Assembly (NCBI RefSeq): GCF_001435835.1
Contig: NZ_AZFX01000004.1
Span: 20,505-84,504 of the forward strand
Reading direction: 5' to 3'
From: Lapidilactobacillus concavus DSM 17758
GTDB taxonomy: Bacteria; Bacillota; Bacilli; Lactobacillales; Lactobacillaceae
Length of the DNA stretch: 64,000 nt
The position numbers and the translations under genes are program-made. Each line of letters begins with the position of its first letter. Positions within the stretch are counted from its first letter, which is position 1. Below, piece by piece: positions 1 through 8,639 of the stretch. A model generated the notes under the pieces. That model ran no database searches, was not told the DNA's origin, and was given only the letters and a program-made list of their open reading frames with translations.

Positions 1-528
1 GGTGATAAAGAGGCACGTGCAAACATGCATGATGCTTCGACGATGGCTGGTATGGCGTTTGCCAATGCTCTGTTGGGAATCAACCATTCAATTGCGCACA
101 AACTCGGAGGTGAATATCATCTTCCTCACGGACGTATGATCACAATTACAATGCCACATGTTATCAAGTACAACTCACTCGTGCCAACGAAACGCCAAGT
201 TTGGGCGAAGTATAACTACTTCCGTGCGGATGAAGATTATGCAGAAATTGCACGCTACATCGGCCTTAAGGGGAACACAACGGCAGAACTCGTCGACGCC
301 TTGATCCAAGCAATTGTCGATTTAGCTGAGAGTGTAGGAATCAAGATGTCCTTGCGTGAACAAGGCATTACTAAGGCTCAAGTCACCGCTGCAGCAGGAC
401 GATTGGCTGAGTTAGCTTACGAGGATAACTGTACGATCACGAATCCAAAGGAACCATTGATTGCTGATATGAAACAGATTATTCTTGATGAATATGAAGG
501 GCCAGTTTCAAGTTTCTCAACTAAATAA
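1..528 (+). CDS. adhE: Bifunctional acetaldehyde-CoA/alcohol dehydrogenase, C-terminal part (partial)
   Basis: The reading frame is open from the first base, so 175 C-terminal residues are visible and the 5' part lies outside the window. The segment has the iron-dependent alcohol dehydrogenase signature: histidines within NHSIAHKLG (about visible residues 28-36) and HLPHGR (about 40-45), followed by MPHVIKYN. The end, with TNPKEPLIADMKQI, matches the usual AdhE C-terminus. In the family this domain reduces acetaldehyde to ethanol with NADH and regenerates NAD+. A stand-alone Fe-ADH cannot be excluded because the aldehyde dehydrogenase half would be outside the window. A rho-independent terminator follows directly. 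Confidence 0.85.
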   Translation, partial: GDKEARANMHDASTMAGMAFANALLGINHSIAHKLGGEYHLPHGRMITITMPHVIKYNSLVPTKRQVWAKYNYFRADEDYAEIARYIGLKGNTTAELVDALIQAIVDLAESVGIKMSLREQGITKAQVTAAAGRLAELAYEDNCTITNPKEPLIADMKQIILDEYEGPVSSFSTK

Positions 529-542
529 TTGATGCAACATGA

Positions 543-569
543 AAAGCCAGGTTGATTCCTGGTTTTTTT
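543..569 (+). terminator. Rho-independent terminator after adhE
   Basis: The stem CCAGG (547-551) pairs with CCTGG (558-562) around a TTGATT loop, with A residues before it and seven T residues after it. It lies 15 bases after the adhE stop codon. Confidence 0.85.
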
Positions 570-786
570 GTGTCATGTTTTGCGACGACACATGATAGCC
601 ATCTCTGAGTCAGGCAACGACTTTCCACGCAGTGGACTGACGGGTTCAGTGAACTGAAACATCAAGGTCGTAAACACGATTCACACGATAAATTTCACTC
701 AATCAAGAGAAAACATTTAAGATTTAGACTAGAGTAGTGTAAACTAAATATGATGGATATTTATGAAGAAAAGGTTCGGTTAACTA

Positions 787-2244
787 ATGGCTAAAGAAAA
801 TAATGTTTTATTCGTGATATTTGGCGGTTCTGGCGATTTAGCGCACCGCAAGCTTTATCCAGGACTCTTTCAACTATATTTAAAAGGTTCCCTTGATCAG
901 CATTTTGCGGTGATTGGGACAGCGCGGCGCCCTTGGACGCACGATTATTTCCGTCAGGGGATCGTGAGTCAATTATCCAAGGGGACTGACGAACAAAAAG
1001 CAGCTTTTGTGAGCCACTTTTATTATCAATCCCACGATGTGAAGGATTCTGAACATTATGTGGCACTCAAAAAAATCATCGATCAACTGGATGAGAAATA
1101 TCAGCTGAATGGTAATCGTATTTTCTATATGGCGATGGCACCGGATTTATTCGGAACGATTGCTCAACATTTGAAGTCCGAGAACCTATTAAGTGATCGA
1201 GGTTACGATCGGTTGATCATTGAGAAACCATTTGGGCATGATTATCCGTCTGCGCATGCGTTAAATCAGGCGATTATTGAGACATTTGATCCTGATCAGG
1301 TGTTCCGAATTGACCATTATTTGGGTAAGGAAATGATTCAAAATATTCCTTATCTCCGTTTTGGTAATCCGTTCTTGTCCGCAATCTGGAATAATAAGTT
1401 TATTGATAATATTCAAATCACATTAGCCGAATCATTGGGGGTCGAGGAACGTGCAGGCTATTACGAGACTGCCGGTGCCTTACGTGATATGGTTCAGAAT
1501 CATATCATGCAGATAATTGCGATGCTGACGTTTCCTAAACCGGAACATTACACGGATCGTGAGATCAACCAGTCTAAAGCACAAGTCTTTGCAAGTCTGC
1601 CAGTTTATTCGGAGGCTGAGGTCGCTGAAAAGTTTGTTCGTGGGCAATATGGTGCTGGTTCAGATCAGCAACAGTTGGCTTATCGCGATGAGGATAAAAC
1701 CGATCCGCAATCAAACGTGGAGACATTTGTTGCTGGTGAGATCGATTTAGACTTACCAGATTGGCAAGGTGTGCCATTCTATGTGCGTACCGGGAAACGT
1801 TTAGCAACGAAGAATACTCGCATTGATGTGGTCTTCAAGGCAGAAGAACATCCTTTGTTCACCGAACAAACGCCAACTTCACCGGTTTTGACCATTGAAG
1901 TTGAGCCTGAATCGGGCGTCTTGTTGCAGATCAATGGTAAGAAAATCGGAACGAGTAATTTCATCGAATCGCATCAATTGAGCGACTTACTCGACGATGA
2001 CCAACAAGAGCTGGTGCCAGATGCTTATGAACGTCTATTACTCGAGGCAGTTTTGGGTAAGCAGGGCAACTTCGCGCAATGGGAAGGTATGGCTGGTTCA
2101 TGGCACTTCGTCGATGCAATCCGTGCAGCTTGGGCAAAGGAATTTCAACCTGAGTTTCCAAACTACGAATCCGGTTCGATGGGACCAAAAGCAGCCACTG
2201 ATTTGTTGGCTAAAACTGGGCGTCATTGGCTTTATCAAGGATAA
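787..2244 (+). CDS. zwf: Glucose-6-phosphate 1-dehydrogenase
   Basis: This 485-residue protein has the family's usual length. It oxidises glucose 6-phosphate to 6-phosphogluconolactone with NADP+, the entry to the pentose phosphate and phosphoketolase routes, in the cytoplasm. The N-terminal nucleotide-binding motif GGSGDLAHRKLYP is at about residues 13-25, and the substrate-binding signature RIDHYLGKE is at about 175-183. IEKPFGHD (about 146-153) also fits the family. The ATG start is the first in-frame option, with a weak AAAGG about 11 bases upstream. It stands alone, between the adhE terminator and its own strong terminator. The pairing of zwf with adhE fits a lactobacillus that uses a hexose monophosphate branch, but this window cannot show whether it is heterofermentative. 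Confidence 0.97.
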   Translation: MAKENNVLFVIFGGSGDLAHRKLYPGLFQLYLKGSLDQHFAVIGTARRPWTHDYFRQGIVSQLSKGTDEQKAAFVSHFYYQSHDVKDSEHYVALKKIIDQLDEKYQLNGNRIFYMAMAPDLFGTIAQHLKSENLLSDRGYDRLIIEKPFGHDYPSAHALNQAIIETFDPDQVFRIDHYLGKEMIQNIPYLRFGNPFLSAIWNNKFIDNIQITLAESLGVEERAGYYETAGALRDMVQNHIMQIIAMLTFPKPEHYTDREINQSKAQVFASLPVYSEAEVAEKFVRGQYGAGSDQQQLAYRDEDKTDPQSNVETFVAGEIDLDLPDWQGVPFYVRTGKRLATKNTRIDVVFKAEEHPLFTEQTPTSPVLTIEVEPESGVLLQINGKKIGTSNFIESHQLSDLLDDDQQELVPDAYERLLLEAVLGKQGNFAQWEGMAGSWHFVDAIRAAWAKEFQPEFPNYESGSMGPKAATDLLAKTGRHWLYQG

Positions 2245-2305
2245 GAAATTGATGAGACACTGGTAGGCAACATCCAGTGTATTGAATTGGTGCATTGAAT
2301 AGATT

Positions 2306-2356
2306 AAGCTATGAATTTCAATCGACAGCTGTCGTTGTGGAATTCATAGCTTTTTT
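2306..2356 (+). terminator. Rho-independent terminator after zwf
   Basis: A long stem (AAGCTATGAATT from 2306 against AATTCATAGCTT ending about 2352) is followed by a T tract. The loop contains the 12-bp palindrome CGACAGCTGTCG (2323-2334). The T tract runs almost straight into the strong ribosome binding site of dinB, so dinB needs read-through or a promoter inside the hairpin region. Confidence 0.85.
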
Positions 2357-2373
2357 GGAGGAGGGAGGCTGTC

Positions 2374-3492
2374 GTGGCTGAATGGTTGGAAATTCCGTTA
2401 CAATATCATACGGATCGCAAAATTGTGCATGTGGACATGGATGCCTTCTATGCCTCAGTCGAAATTCGTGAACATCCCGAACTCAAGTCGCGTGCGGTAG
2501 TGATTGCCAATGATCCCCGCGATAATCATGGTCATGGCGTCGTGACCACGGCAAATTACGTCGCGCGCCAGTATGGCGTTCATTCGGCGATGCCTGCAGC
2601 TCAAGCGCTCAAATTGATTCCTAAAGAGTTACTTATTTTCGTGCCGCCACATTTTGAGTTGTATCGTGTGGTCTCGGCGCAGATCCACGAGATTTTTCAC
2701 CAAGTGACTGACGAGATCGAACCAATTTCACTCGATGAGGCGTTTCTCGATGTGACCCACAACAAGCTTCATGAGAAGAACACCATCAAGTTGGCCATGT
2801 GGATCCAACATCAAATTTTGAAAAAAACACGGCTCACTTGTTCGATTGGAATCTCTTATAATAAGTTTCTAGCAAAAGTGGCTTCTGATCACAATAAACC
2901 AGTGGGACGCACGATTATTCGGCCTGAGCAGGCGCACGATTTTCTGGCCGATTTGCCCATTAGTCAGTTCTTTGGTGTTGGCACGAAGACGCAAGAAAGT
3001 TTACACGAGCTCAATGTTTATACCGGCGGCGATCTCTTACGACTTTCACAGATGACGCTGATCAGACATTATAAGAAAATGGGTGTCGTGCTGTATAAAC
3101 ACGCGCGTGGCATCGATGATAGTCCAGTTCAAGGACAACGTGAACGGCGATCAATCGGTAAGGAGCGAACTTACAACCCGTCAATTGAAGCCGACGAACG
3201 CGTACAACGCGAACTGAAGCTCATCAGTCAACAGGTTGCTCAAGCACTGGCCAAGAAGCAGCTACATGGTCGAGTGGTGGTGCTAAAGATGCGTAATCAG
3301 TTGTTTCAGACAACCACGAAACGTCAATCCTTTGATCAATATTTGTCTGACGAAGCAACAATTTTTCAGGTTGCCTGGCAGCTTTGGCAAACTTATGGTG
3401 ATCTCAGTCAAGGTATTCGACTACTTGGGATCACAGTGACCGACCTGGTACCGCGATCCTTTGAGAACGTCGACTTACCGCTCTTTGAATGA
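2374..3492 (+). CDS. dinB: DNA polymerase IV (Y family)
   Basis: This is a 372-residue Y-family translesion DNA polymerase. The catalytic motifs HVDMDAFYASVE (about residues 19-30) and SLDEAFLDVT (about 125-134) carry the metal-binding acidic residues. The little-finger domain occupies the C-terminal third, and the final residues DLPLFE resemble a beta-clamp binding tail. The start is GTG, placed by the strong GGAGGAGGGAGG just upstream. In this family the enzyme bypasses lesions with low fidelity in the cytoplasm. It sits between the zwf terminator and the argS leader, an arrangement often seen in lactobacilli. Confidence 0.95.
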   Translation: MAEWLEIPLQYHTDRKIVHVDMDAFYASVEIREHPELKSRAVVIANDPRDNHGHGVVTTANYVARQYGVHSAMPAAQALKLIPKELLIFVPPHFELYRVVSAQIHEIFHQVTDEIEPISLDEAFLDVTHNKLHEKNTIKLAMWIQHQILKKTRLTCSIGISYNKFLAKVASDHNKPVGRTIIRPEQAHDFLADLPISQFFGVGTKTQESLHELNVYTGGDLLRLSQMTLIRHYKKMGVVLYKHARGIDDSPVQGQRERRSIGKERTYNPSIEADERVQRELKLISQQVAQALAKKQLHGRVVVLKMRNQLFQTTTKRQSFDQYLSDEATIFQVAWQLWQTYGDLSQGIRLLGITVTDLVPRSFENVDLPLFE

Positions 3493-3800
3493 ATGAGTTG
3501 ACTCGAATCAGCGAGAGAATAACGCTTCCTAAGCAGTTGACGCCAGGATGATTAGAAAATATTTTAATGATAGCGATTTTTTAAACAGTTTGTGATGGTA
3601 TTTCAGGATCAAAGACTGTATACTTAATGTATAAAATAAATAGCGATTAGATCATTCTTCGGTGATCAGGGAAATAAGACTTGTTACGCGATGCGAGGTT
3701 GATTTTGATGATCAACTTAATCGATTAGGACAAGCAAACTGCGGAATCTCCGTCTCTTCGATAGTAGGGACGGATTTTCTTTCGTAAAATGGAGGATAAC
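3493..3800 (+). promoter_or_regulatory. Structured argS leader with candidate attenuator
   Basis: About 300 non-coding bases precede argS. They contain a hairpin GATCA...TGATC (3650-3667), a second hairpin AGGTTGAT...ATCAACTT (3696-3718), and a terminator-like hairpin TCCGTCTC (3749-3756) with GGGACGGA (3767-3774) followed by TTTTCTTTC. The last hairpin lies directly upstream of the argS ribosome binding site. The conserved T-box core (GGTGGNACCGCG-like) is not present. This layout suggests transcription attenuation of argS, but no antiterminator could be assigned by eye. No convincing -35/-10 pair was found. Confidence 0.5.
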
Positions 3801-5492
3801 ATGGATATCAAAACAACCATCGTGAACACCCTGCATGCGGCTCTAGCAGATGAATTGGATCACGATCAGATCAATGAATTACTCGAAGTACCAAAATCAT
3901 CAAAACTAGGCGACTATGCTTTTCCAACTTTCGTGCTAGCTAAGACTCGTCATCAGGCACCACAACAGATTGCACAAGCTCTAGTGGCAGAACTCGATCA
4001 TGCGCCTTATGAAAAAATCGAGGCAAACGGCGCATACGTCAACTTTTTCTTAGACAAGGGTGAATTTGCCGAGGCGACTTTGGCAGATATCTTTAATGAA
4101 GGTGACCACTACGGCGACGCAACTCTTGGTGAGAACGGTAATGTGCCAATTGATATGTCCTCGCCTAACATTGCTAAGCCAATGTCGATGGGTCACTTGC
4201 GCTCGACTGTCATTGGGAATGCGTTGGCGAACATCTATGCCAAGATTGGTTATCATCCAATCAAAATCAATTATCTGGGTGACTGGGGCACTCAATTCGG
4301 CAAGTTGATCGTTGCTTATCATAAGTGGGGTAGCGAAGCAGAAATCAAAGCCGATCCAATCAGCAACTTGCTGAAGTATTATGTGCGTTTCCATGCAGAA
4401 GCCGAGAAGGATCCTGAGTTGGATGATGAAGGACGTGCTTGGTTCAAGAAGCTGGAAGATGGCGATCCAGAAGCGACACATTTATGGGAATGGTTCCGGA
4501 GATTATCGCTTGCTGAATTCCAGAAGATCTATGATCGTTTGGGAATTCAATTCGATTCGTTCAATGGAGAAGCTTATTATAACGACAAGATGGATCCAAT
4601 CGTCGATGATTTGAAAGCCAAGAATTTGCTACAACCAAGTCGCGGGGCACAAATTGTTGATTTGACCGATGAGAATTTGACACCTGCTTTGATCAAACGT
4701 TCAGATGGCGCGACCCTTTACATCACCCGTGATTTGGCGGCAGCAACAGATCGTTACCATCAATTCCATTTTGCCAAGTCACTCTACGTCGTTGGTAACG
4801 AGCAAACGGAGCACTTCAAACAATTGAAAGCTGTCCTGAAGAAGATGGGCGATGATTGGGCAGATGATATTATTCACGTGCCATTCGGTTTGATCACGAA
4901 GGATGGCAAGAAGTTGTCGACACGTAAGGGTAATGTTGTCCTCTTGGAGAAAGTCTTAGATGAAGCCGTCGATCTGGCGAAACAACAGATTGCCGCTAAG
5001 AATCCAGACTTGCCGAATGCCGATCAAGTGGCACATCAAGTTGGGGTTGGCGCCGTTATTTTCCACGATCTCAAGAATGATCGTTTGGATAGCTTCGACT
5101 TTAGCTTGGCTGAGGTTGTGCGCTTCGAGGGTGAAACTGGGCCATACGTTCAATATTCCAATGCACGTGCACAAAGTATTCTACGTAAAGCTGGGCATCA
5201 TGCCGATCGTCAGGGTAATTTGACCATTGATGATCCAGCGGCGTGGGATACCATTAAGTTTTTAGCCGAATTTCCTGCGACAGTTTTGCGTGCCGCACGC
5301 GAATATGAGCCTTCAGTTATTGCAAAATATGCGTTGCGTCTCTCGAAGACATTCAACAAGTACTATGCAAATTCAAAAATTCTTGTTGCAGACGATCAAC
5401 TCAATGCCAGATTAGCATTAGTTGAAGCAACGAGCCAAGTCTTACAACAAGCGCTAGCATTATTAGGTGTGCAAGCACCAGAAGAGATGTAG
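3801..5492 (+). CDS. argS: Arginyl-tRNA synthetase
   Basis: This 563-residue class I synthetase charges tRNA-Arg in the cytoplasm. The HIGH-type motif appears as MGHLRST (about residues 129-135) within SPNIAKPMSMGHLRS, and the KMSKS-type loop as KKLSTRKGN (about 371-379). The C-terminal DALR-type anticodon domain includes GPYVQYSNARAQS. The start is placed at the ATG after GGAGGATAAC; an upstream in-frame ATG at 3789 overlaps the ribosome binding site and is less likely. Its stop codon lies 10 bases before argR, so the two are probably co-transcribed behind the structured leader. Confidence 0.97.
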   Translation: MDIKTTIVNTLHAALADELDHDQINELLEVPKSSKLGDYAFPTFVLAKTRHQAPQQIAQALVAELDHAPYEKIEANGAYVNFFLDKGEFAEATLADIFNEGDHYGDATLGENGNVPIDMSSPNIAKPMSMGHLRSTVIGNALANIYAKIGYHPIKINYLGDWGTQFGKLIVAYHKWGSEAEIKADPISNLLKYYVRFHAEAEKDPELDDEGRAWFKKLEDGDPEATHLWEWFRRLSLAEFQKIYDRLGIQFDSFNGEAYYNDKMDPIVDDLKAKNLLQPSRGAQIVDLTDENLTPALIKRSDGATLYITRDLAAATDRYHQFHFAKSLYVVGNEQTEHFKQLKAVLKKMGDDWADDIIHVPFGLITKDGKKLSTRKGNVVLLEKVLDEAVDLAKQQIAAKNPDLPNADQVAHQVGVGAVIFHDLKNDRLDSFDFSLAEVVRFEGETGPYVQYSNARAQSILRKAGHHADRQGNLTIDDPAAWDTIKFLAEFPATVLRAAREYEPSVIAKYALRLSKTFNKYYANSKILVADDQLNARLALVEATSQVLQQALALLGVQAPEEM

Positions 5493-5502
5493 GTGTATCA
5501 TG

Positions 5503-5973
5503 ATGAATAAAAAAGAACGTCATAGTATCCTAGAAAAGATTGTTCAAGAACATTTGGTGCATACCCAGGAAGAATTGCAAGGGTATCTACATGAATATGG
5601 CCTCAAGACGACTCAAGCCACGTTATCCCGCGATCTTCGTGAGTTGAAGATCACCAAGATGCGCGACGAATATGGCAAGTCGCGTTATCTTAAGTTATCG
5701 ACTGAAACAACGGGGGATGCGCAAGCACGGTTGTTCTCCGCGCTAAAAACAGTCACAAAATCTGTTGATACCGTTGAATTTTTGGTGATCATCCACACGA
5801 GCCCAAGTTATGGAAATTTCTTGGCTGCAGCTTTGGATGATTTACGGCATACGCCGCCAACCGATATTCTTGGCACGATTGCCGGGCATGATACGGTGGT
5901 TGCAGTCTGCGAGAGTTCGGATCAAGCAACCACTGTCGCCAATTTTTTGAACGAACATTTACGTTTACTTTAG
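5503..5973 (+). CDS. argR: Arginine repressor ArgR/AhrC family
   Basis: The 156-residue protein has the ArgR two-domain plan. The N-terminal winged helix includes TQEELQGYLHEYGLKTTQATLSRD (key residues S and R of TLSRDL, about 46-51), and the C-terminal oligomerisation and arginine-binding domain ends with GTIAGHDTVVAVC (about 125-137). In this family the hexamer binds ARG boxes when arginine is present. The start is chosen at the second of two adjacent ATGs (5500 and 5503) because AGGTG is spaced 7 bases from it. Lactobacilli often carry two ArgR paralogues; only this one is visible. Linkage to argS suggests shared control of arginine supply. Confidence 0.93.
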   Translation: MNKKERHSILEKIVQEHLVHTQEELQGYLHEYGLKTTQATLSRDLRELKITKMRDEYGKSRYLKLSTETTGDAQARLFSALKTVTKSVDTVEFLVIIHTSPSYGNFLAAALDDLRHTPPTDILGTIAGHDTVVAVCESSDQATTVANFLNEHLRLL

Positions 5974-5984
5974 GCTGAGAGGTA

Positions 5985-6485
5985 ATGAAGGTGCGTTGGT
6001 TTGGTTTAGGTGCTAAAAAGAATCTCAACGAAATGCCGATCTATGCGCCAGTTGATGGTGATGTGGTTGATTTGATCAAAGTGCCGGACCCAATTTTTTC
6101 ACAGCGAACATTGGGTGATGGGTTTGCGATGGAACCGACAGATGGCATCATCTACTCACCAGTTTCTGGCGTGGTCACGATGATTGCCAGCACTCAGCAC
6201 GCAATGGGTATTCGCATGGACAATGGCTTAGACGTGATGATTCATTTCGGCATCAATACGTATACGCTAAATGGTGAGCCATTTCATATTCGAGTCCAGC
6301 ATGGTCAGACGATTAAAGCTGGTCGGCGGATCGCGACGGTGAGTATGAGTCGTATTCGCGCTGCAGATTTAAACGAAATGATCGTGGTCACTTTTTCAAA
6401 TTCGGCAGAACGCGCTGCACATTTCGATATCCAGTATGGTCCCTTTTTGGGCGGACACCGAATTGGCCGCGTACACGCAGAATAA
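5985..6485 (+). CDS. Stand-alone PTS EIIA, glucose type
   Basis: The 166-residue protein matches the EIIA(Glc)/Crr fold. It has an N-terminal IYAPVDGDVVDL (about residues 17-28), YSPVSGVV (about 52-59), and the phospho-accepting histidine in DVMIHFGINT (about 85-94), then a C-terminal barrel part. In this family EIIA passes phosphate from HPr to an EIIB domain on a sugar permease. No EIIB or EIIC is nearby, so its partner must be elsewhere. An ATG at 5985 has GAGAGG very close; a GTG at 5991 has better spacing. It may be co-transcribed with argR, 11 bases upstream, and it ends in a terminator. Confidence 0.85.
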   Translation: MKVRWFGLGAKKNLNEMPIYAPVDGDVVDLIKVPDPIFSQRTLGDGFAMEPTDGIIYSPVSGVVTMIASTQHAMGIRMDNGLDVMIHFGINTYTLNGEPFHIRVQHGQTIKAGRRIATVSMSRIRAADLNEMIVVTFSNSAERAAHFDIQYGPFLGGHRIGRVHAE

Positions 6486-6501
6486 GATAATTGGTGAGAA
6501 T

Positions 6502-6536
6502 GAAGTGCCGTCACTATCAGGGCACTTCTTTTTTTT
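6502..6536 (+). terminator. Terminator after EIIA gene
   Basis: The stem AAGTGCC (6503-6509) pairs with GGCACTT (6521-6527), followed by C and eight T residues. Confidence 0.88.
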
Positions 6537-6571
6537 GAAAATAAAATCGACTGAGTTGAAAGGAGTTTAAC

Positions 6572-7957
6572 ATGCGAATTGAACAGGATTCATTGGGTGA
6601 GGTTCAGATTCCGGATGAGGTTTGGTGGGGGCCACAAACCGAACGATCACGACACAACTTCACGACGGGCCCGTTAATGCCACTCTCCTTGATTCGTGCA
6701 CTAATCCAAATCAAATGGGCCGCAGCGGCAGTCAATGCGCAAGAAGGGGTGATTAAGGCCGATATTGGCGAAGCAATCGTACGAGTCTGTCAGCAATTGA
6801 CTTCGTTAACTGATGCGGAGCTACGTCAACACTTTCCCCTGCGTGTTTATCAGACCGGGTCCGGCACGCAGACCAATATGAATGTGAACGAAGTGATCGC
6901 ACATTTGGCTAATGTCGATCGTCAGTCGTCCCAGCACCATCAACCCCCTGTTTTGCCAAATGATCACGTGAATGCCGGCCAGAGTTCTAACGATACGTTT
7001 CCAACGGCGATGCAGATAGTTGCCTATTCTGCACTGATGCGGACGATTGCGGCTGTTCAGAGTTTGAACGCAAGTCTAGCGACGTTAGAAAGACGTCATC
7101 AACGAACGGTTAAATTGGGACGAACACATTTACAGGACGCCACGCCGATCACGTTTGGCCAGGAGGTTTCCGGCTGGCGCGCAACCTTGAATGCTGACTT
7201 AACCGCGATCACGGCTACTCAACAGACCTTACTTGAGTTACCATTGGGGGGGACGGCAGTGGGGACAGGATTAAACACGACCCCACAGATCACCAACCAA
7301 GTGATTGCTCAGCTGGCTCAGCGACTTGAGACGCCGTTTAAGAATATGACCAATAAGTTTCATGGATTATCGGCACACACAGAACTCACGAATGCTCACG
7401 CCACATTGAAGACATTGGCGACCGACCTCTTAAAAATCGCCAACGACATTCGTTTTTTGGCGAGTGGTCCTCGTGGTGGATACGGCGAATTATCGATTCC
7501 TGCCAACGAACCTGGCAGTTCAATTATGCCTGGTAAAATCAACCCCACACAAGCCGAAGCGTTGACAATGATTGCCACACGCGTGATTGGCAACGACGTG
7601 ACAATTGGCGTGGCCAATAGCCAAGGTAATTTTGAGATGAATGTCTACAAACCAGTGATCATTGCGACATTTCTTGAATCAGCGGATTTACTTGCAGGTG
7701 GCATCGCGCAATTCGATCTCCTGTTAGTACGAGGATTGACCGCCAATGAACAGGCGATGCGCGCAACCGTTGAGAATTCACTCATGATGGTGACCGCGCT
7801 CTCACCACATATTGGCTATGAAGCCAGCGCCGCGATTGCCCAAGCAGCTCTGCGTGAGCAGACCACGCTGAAAGCCGCAGCACTCGCTTCTGGCCGAGTG
7901 ACCGAGGCACAATTCGAAGATTGGGTCGATCTGTTGAAGATGACGACGATTGAATAA
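6572..7957 (+). CDS. fumC: Fumarate hydratase, class II
   Basis: This 461-residue enzyme interconverts fumarate and L-malate in the cytoplasm. The superfamily signature GSSIMPGKINPTQAE is at about residues 313-327. The substrate-binding block GSGTQTNMNVNEVIA is at about 97-111, and the motif with AGQSSNDTFPTAM at about 134-146. The ATG has AAAGGAG seven bases upstream. Class II fumarase is preferred over adenylosuccinate lyase or aspartase because of the TNMNVNEV block and length, though aspartase is a close relative. It is flanked by terminators, so it is a single-gene unit. In lactobacilli it would serve malate/fumarate interconversion in a partial TCA pathway. Confidence 0.93.
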   Translation: MRIEQDSLGEVQIPDEVWWGPQTERSRHNFTTGPLMPLSLIRALIQIKWAAAAVNAQEGVIKADIGEAIVRVCQQLTSLTDAELRQHFPLRVYQTGSGTQTNMNVNEVIAHLANVDRQSSQHHQPPVLPNDHVNAGQSSNDTFPTAMQIVAYSALMRTIAAVQSLNASLATLERRHQRTVKLGRTHLQDATPITFGQEVSGWRATLNADLTAITATQQTLLELPLGGTAVGTGLNTTPQITNQVIAQLAQRLETPFKNMTNKFHGLSAHTELTNAHATLKTLATDLLKIANDIRFLASGPRGGYGELSIPANEPGSSIMPGKINPTQAEALTMIATRVIGNDVTIGVANSQGNFEMNVYKPVIIATFLESADLLAGGIAQFDLLLVRGLTANEQAMRATVENSLMMVTALSPHIGYEASAAIAQAALREQTTLKAAALASGRVTEAQFEDWVDLLKMTTIE

Positions 7958-7974
7958 ATTGAATATTTTTTCTA

Positions 7975-8007
7975 AGACACGCCATCAATGATGGATGTGT
8001 TTTTTTA
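7975..8007 (+). terminator. Terminator after fumC
   Basis: ACACGCCATC (7977-7986) pairs with GATGGATGTGT (about 7990-8000) with one mismatch, followed by seven T residues. Confidence 0.85.
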
Positions 8008-8171
8008 GCTGGAATTTAGAGCAGTGTCTTAGAAATCACGCCTTTCCTTCAAGCCGCATTAATTGCGTGACCTTCTTGAAAGTGATATCCTTTTGACACA
8101 AGTTACTTTATAAATAACAGTATGATTTTTTTAAGTGATGTGATCAAAATGGTCTAGAGAGGAGTCTTGTC

Positions 8172-8639
8172 TTGAAATATTCACATCGGTTGAGCGATGC
8201 CATTCATATTCTAGCGTTCGTCGTCATCTATGCAGACGATAATCTTTCTAGTCGTGCGATTGCGGCGAGTATTCAGTCTAATCCCAGTTTGATTCGGCGT
8301 TTGATGGCACGTTTGGTGAAGGCAGATTTATTGGTGAGTCGACCGGGGATGGTGGCGCCACATTTGAGTCGGCCGGCCGACCAGATCAGCTTGCTGGATA
8401 TTTATCGCGCAGTTGACGATGAGCAGACGCTGTTGCATTTAGATTTGGATACCGATCCGCTGTGTGTGGTTGGTGGTAATATTCAGGGTGCGTTGGGCCC
8501 CGTCTACCAGGTGATTCAAACGGCCGCAGAACAGAAGATGTCGACGATCACATTGCAACAGATCATCGACGAAATCCAAAGGTTGGCGCATGAAAAAGGA
8601 CAAGGGTCAGTGACAGAAGCGGGGGGAGACAAACGATGA
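8172..8639 (+). CDS. Rrf2-family transcriptional regulator
   Basis: The 155-residue protein has the Rrf2 winged-helix N-terminus (YSHRLSDAIHILAFVVIY at about residues 3-20, then SSRAIAASIQSNPSLIRRLM). It has a C-terminal part containing PLCVVGGNIQGAL. It lacks the three-cysteine Fe-S cluster motif of IscR/NsrR (one Cys is seen), which places it with the YwnA-like branch. The start is TTG, supported by GAGGAG seven bases upstream. The stop overlaps the start of the ABC gene by four bases, so it most likely regulates the osmoprotectant operon it begins. The signal it senses is not evident. Confidence 0.8.
   Translation: MKYSHRLSDAIHILAFVVIYADDNLSSRAIAASIQSNPSLIRRLMARLVKADLLVSRPGMVAPHLSRPADQISLLDIYRAVDDEQTLLHLDLDTDPLCVVGGNIQGALGPVYQVIQTAAEQKMSTITLQQIIDEIQRLAHEKGQGSVTEAGGDKR

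Noticed and set aside
645..658. Short dyad TTCAG-TGAA-CTGAA upstream of zwf
   Set aside because: Arms of five bases are expected by chance in a region of this size, and no promoter element could be tied to it.
791..1066. Antisense open frames over zwf and other core genes
   Set aside because: They are shadows of strongly coding frames, with no ribosome binding sites or recognisable domains.
3746..3783. T-box riboswitch before argS
   Set aside because: The terminator hairpin is present, but the conserved T-box core sequence is absent, so it is reported only as an unclassified leader.
8093..8126. TTGACA followed by TATGAT as a promoter for the Rrf2 gene
   Set aside because: The spacing is 22 bases, too long for a normal sigma-A promoter.
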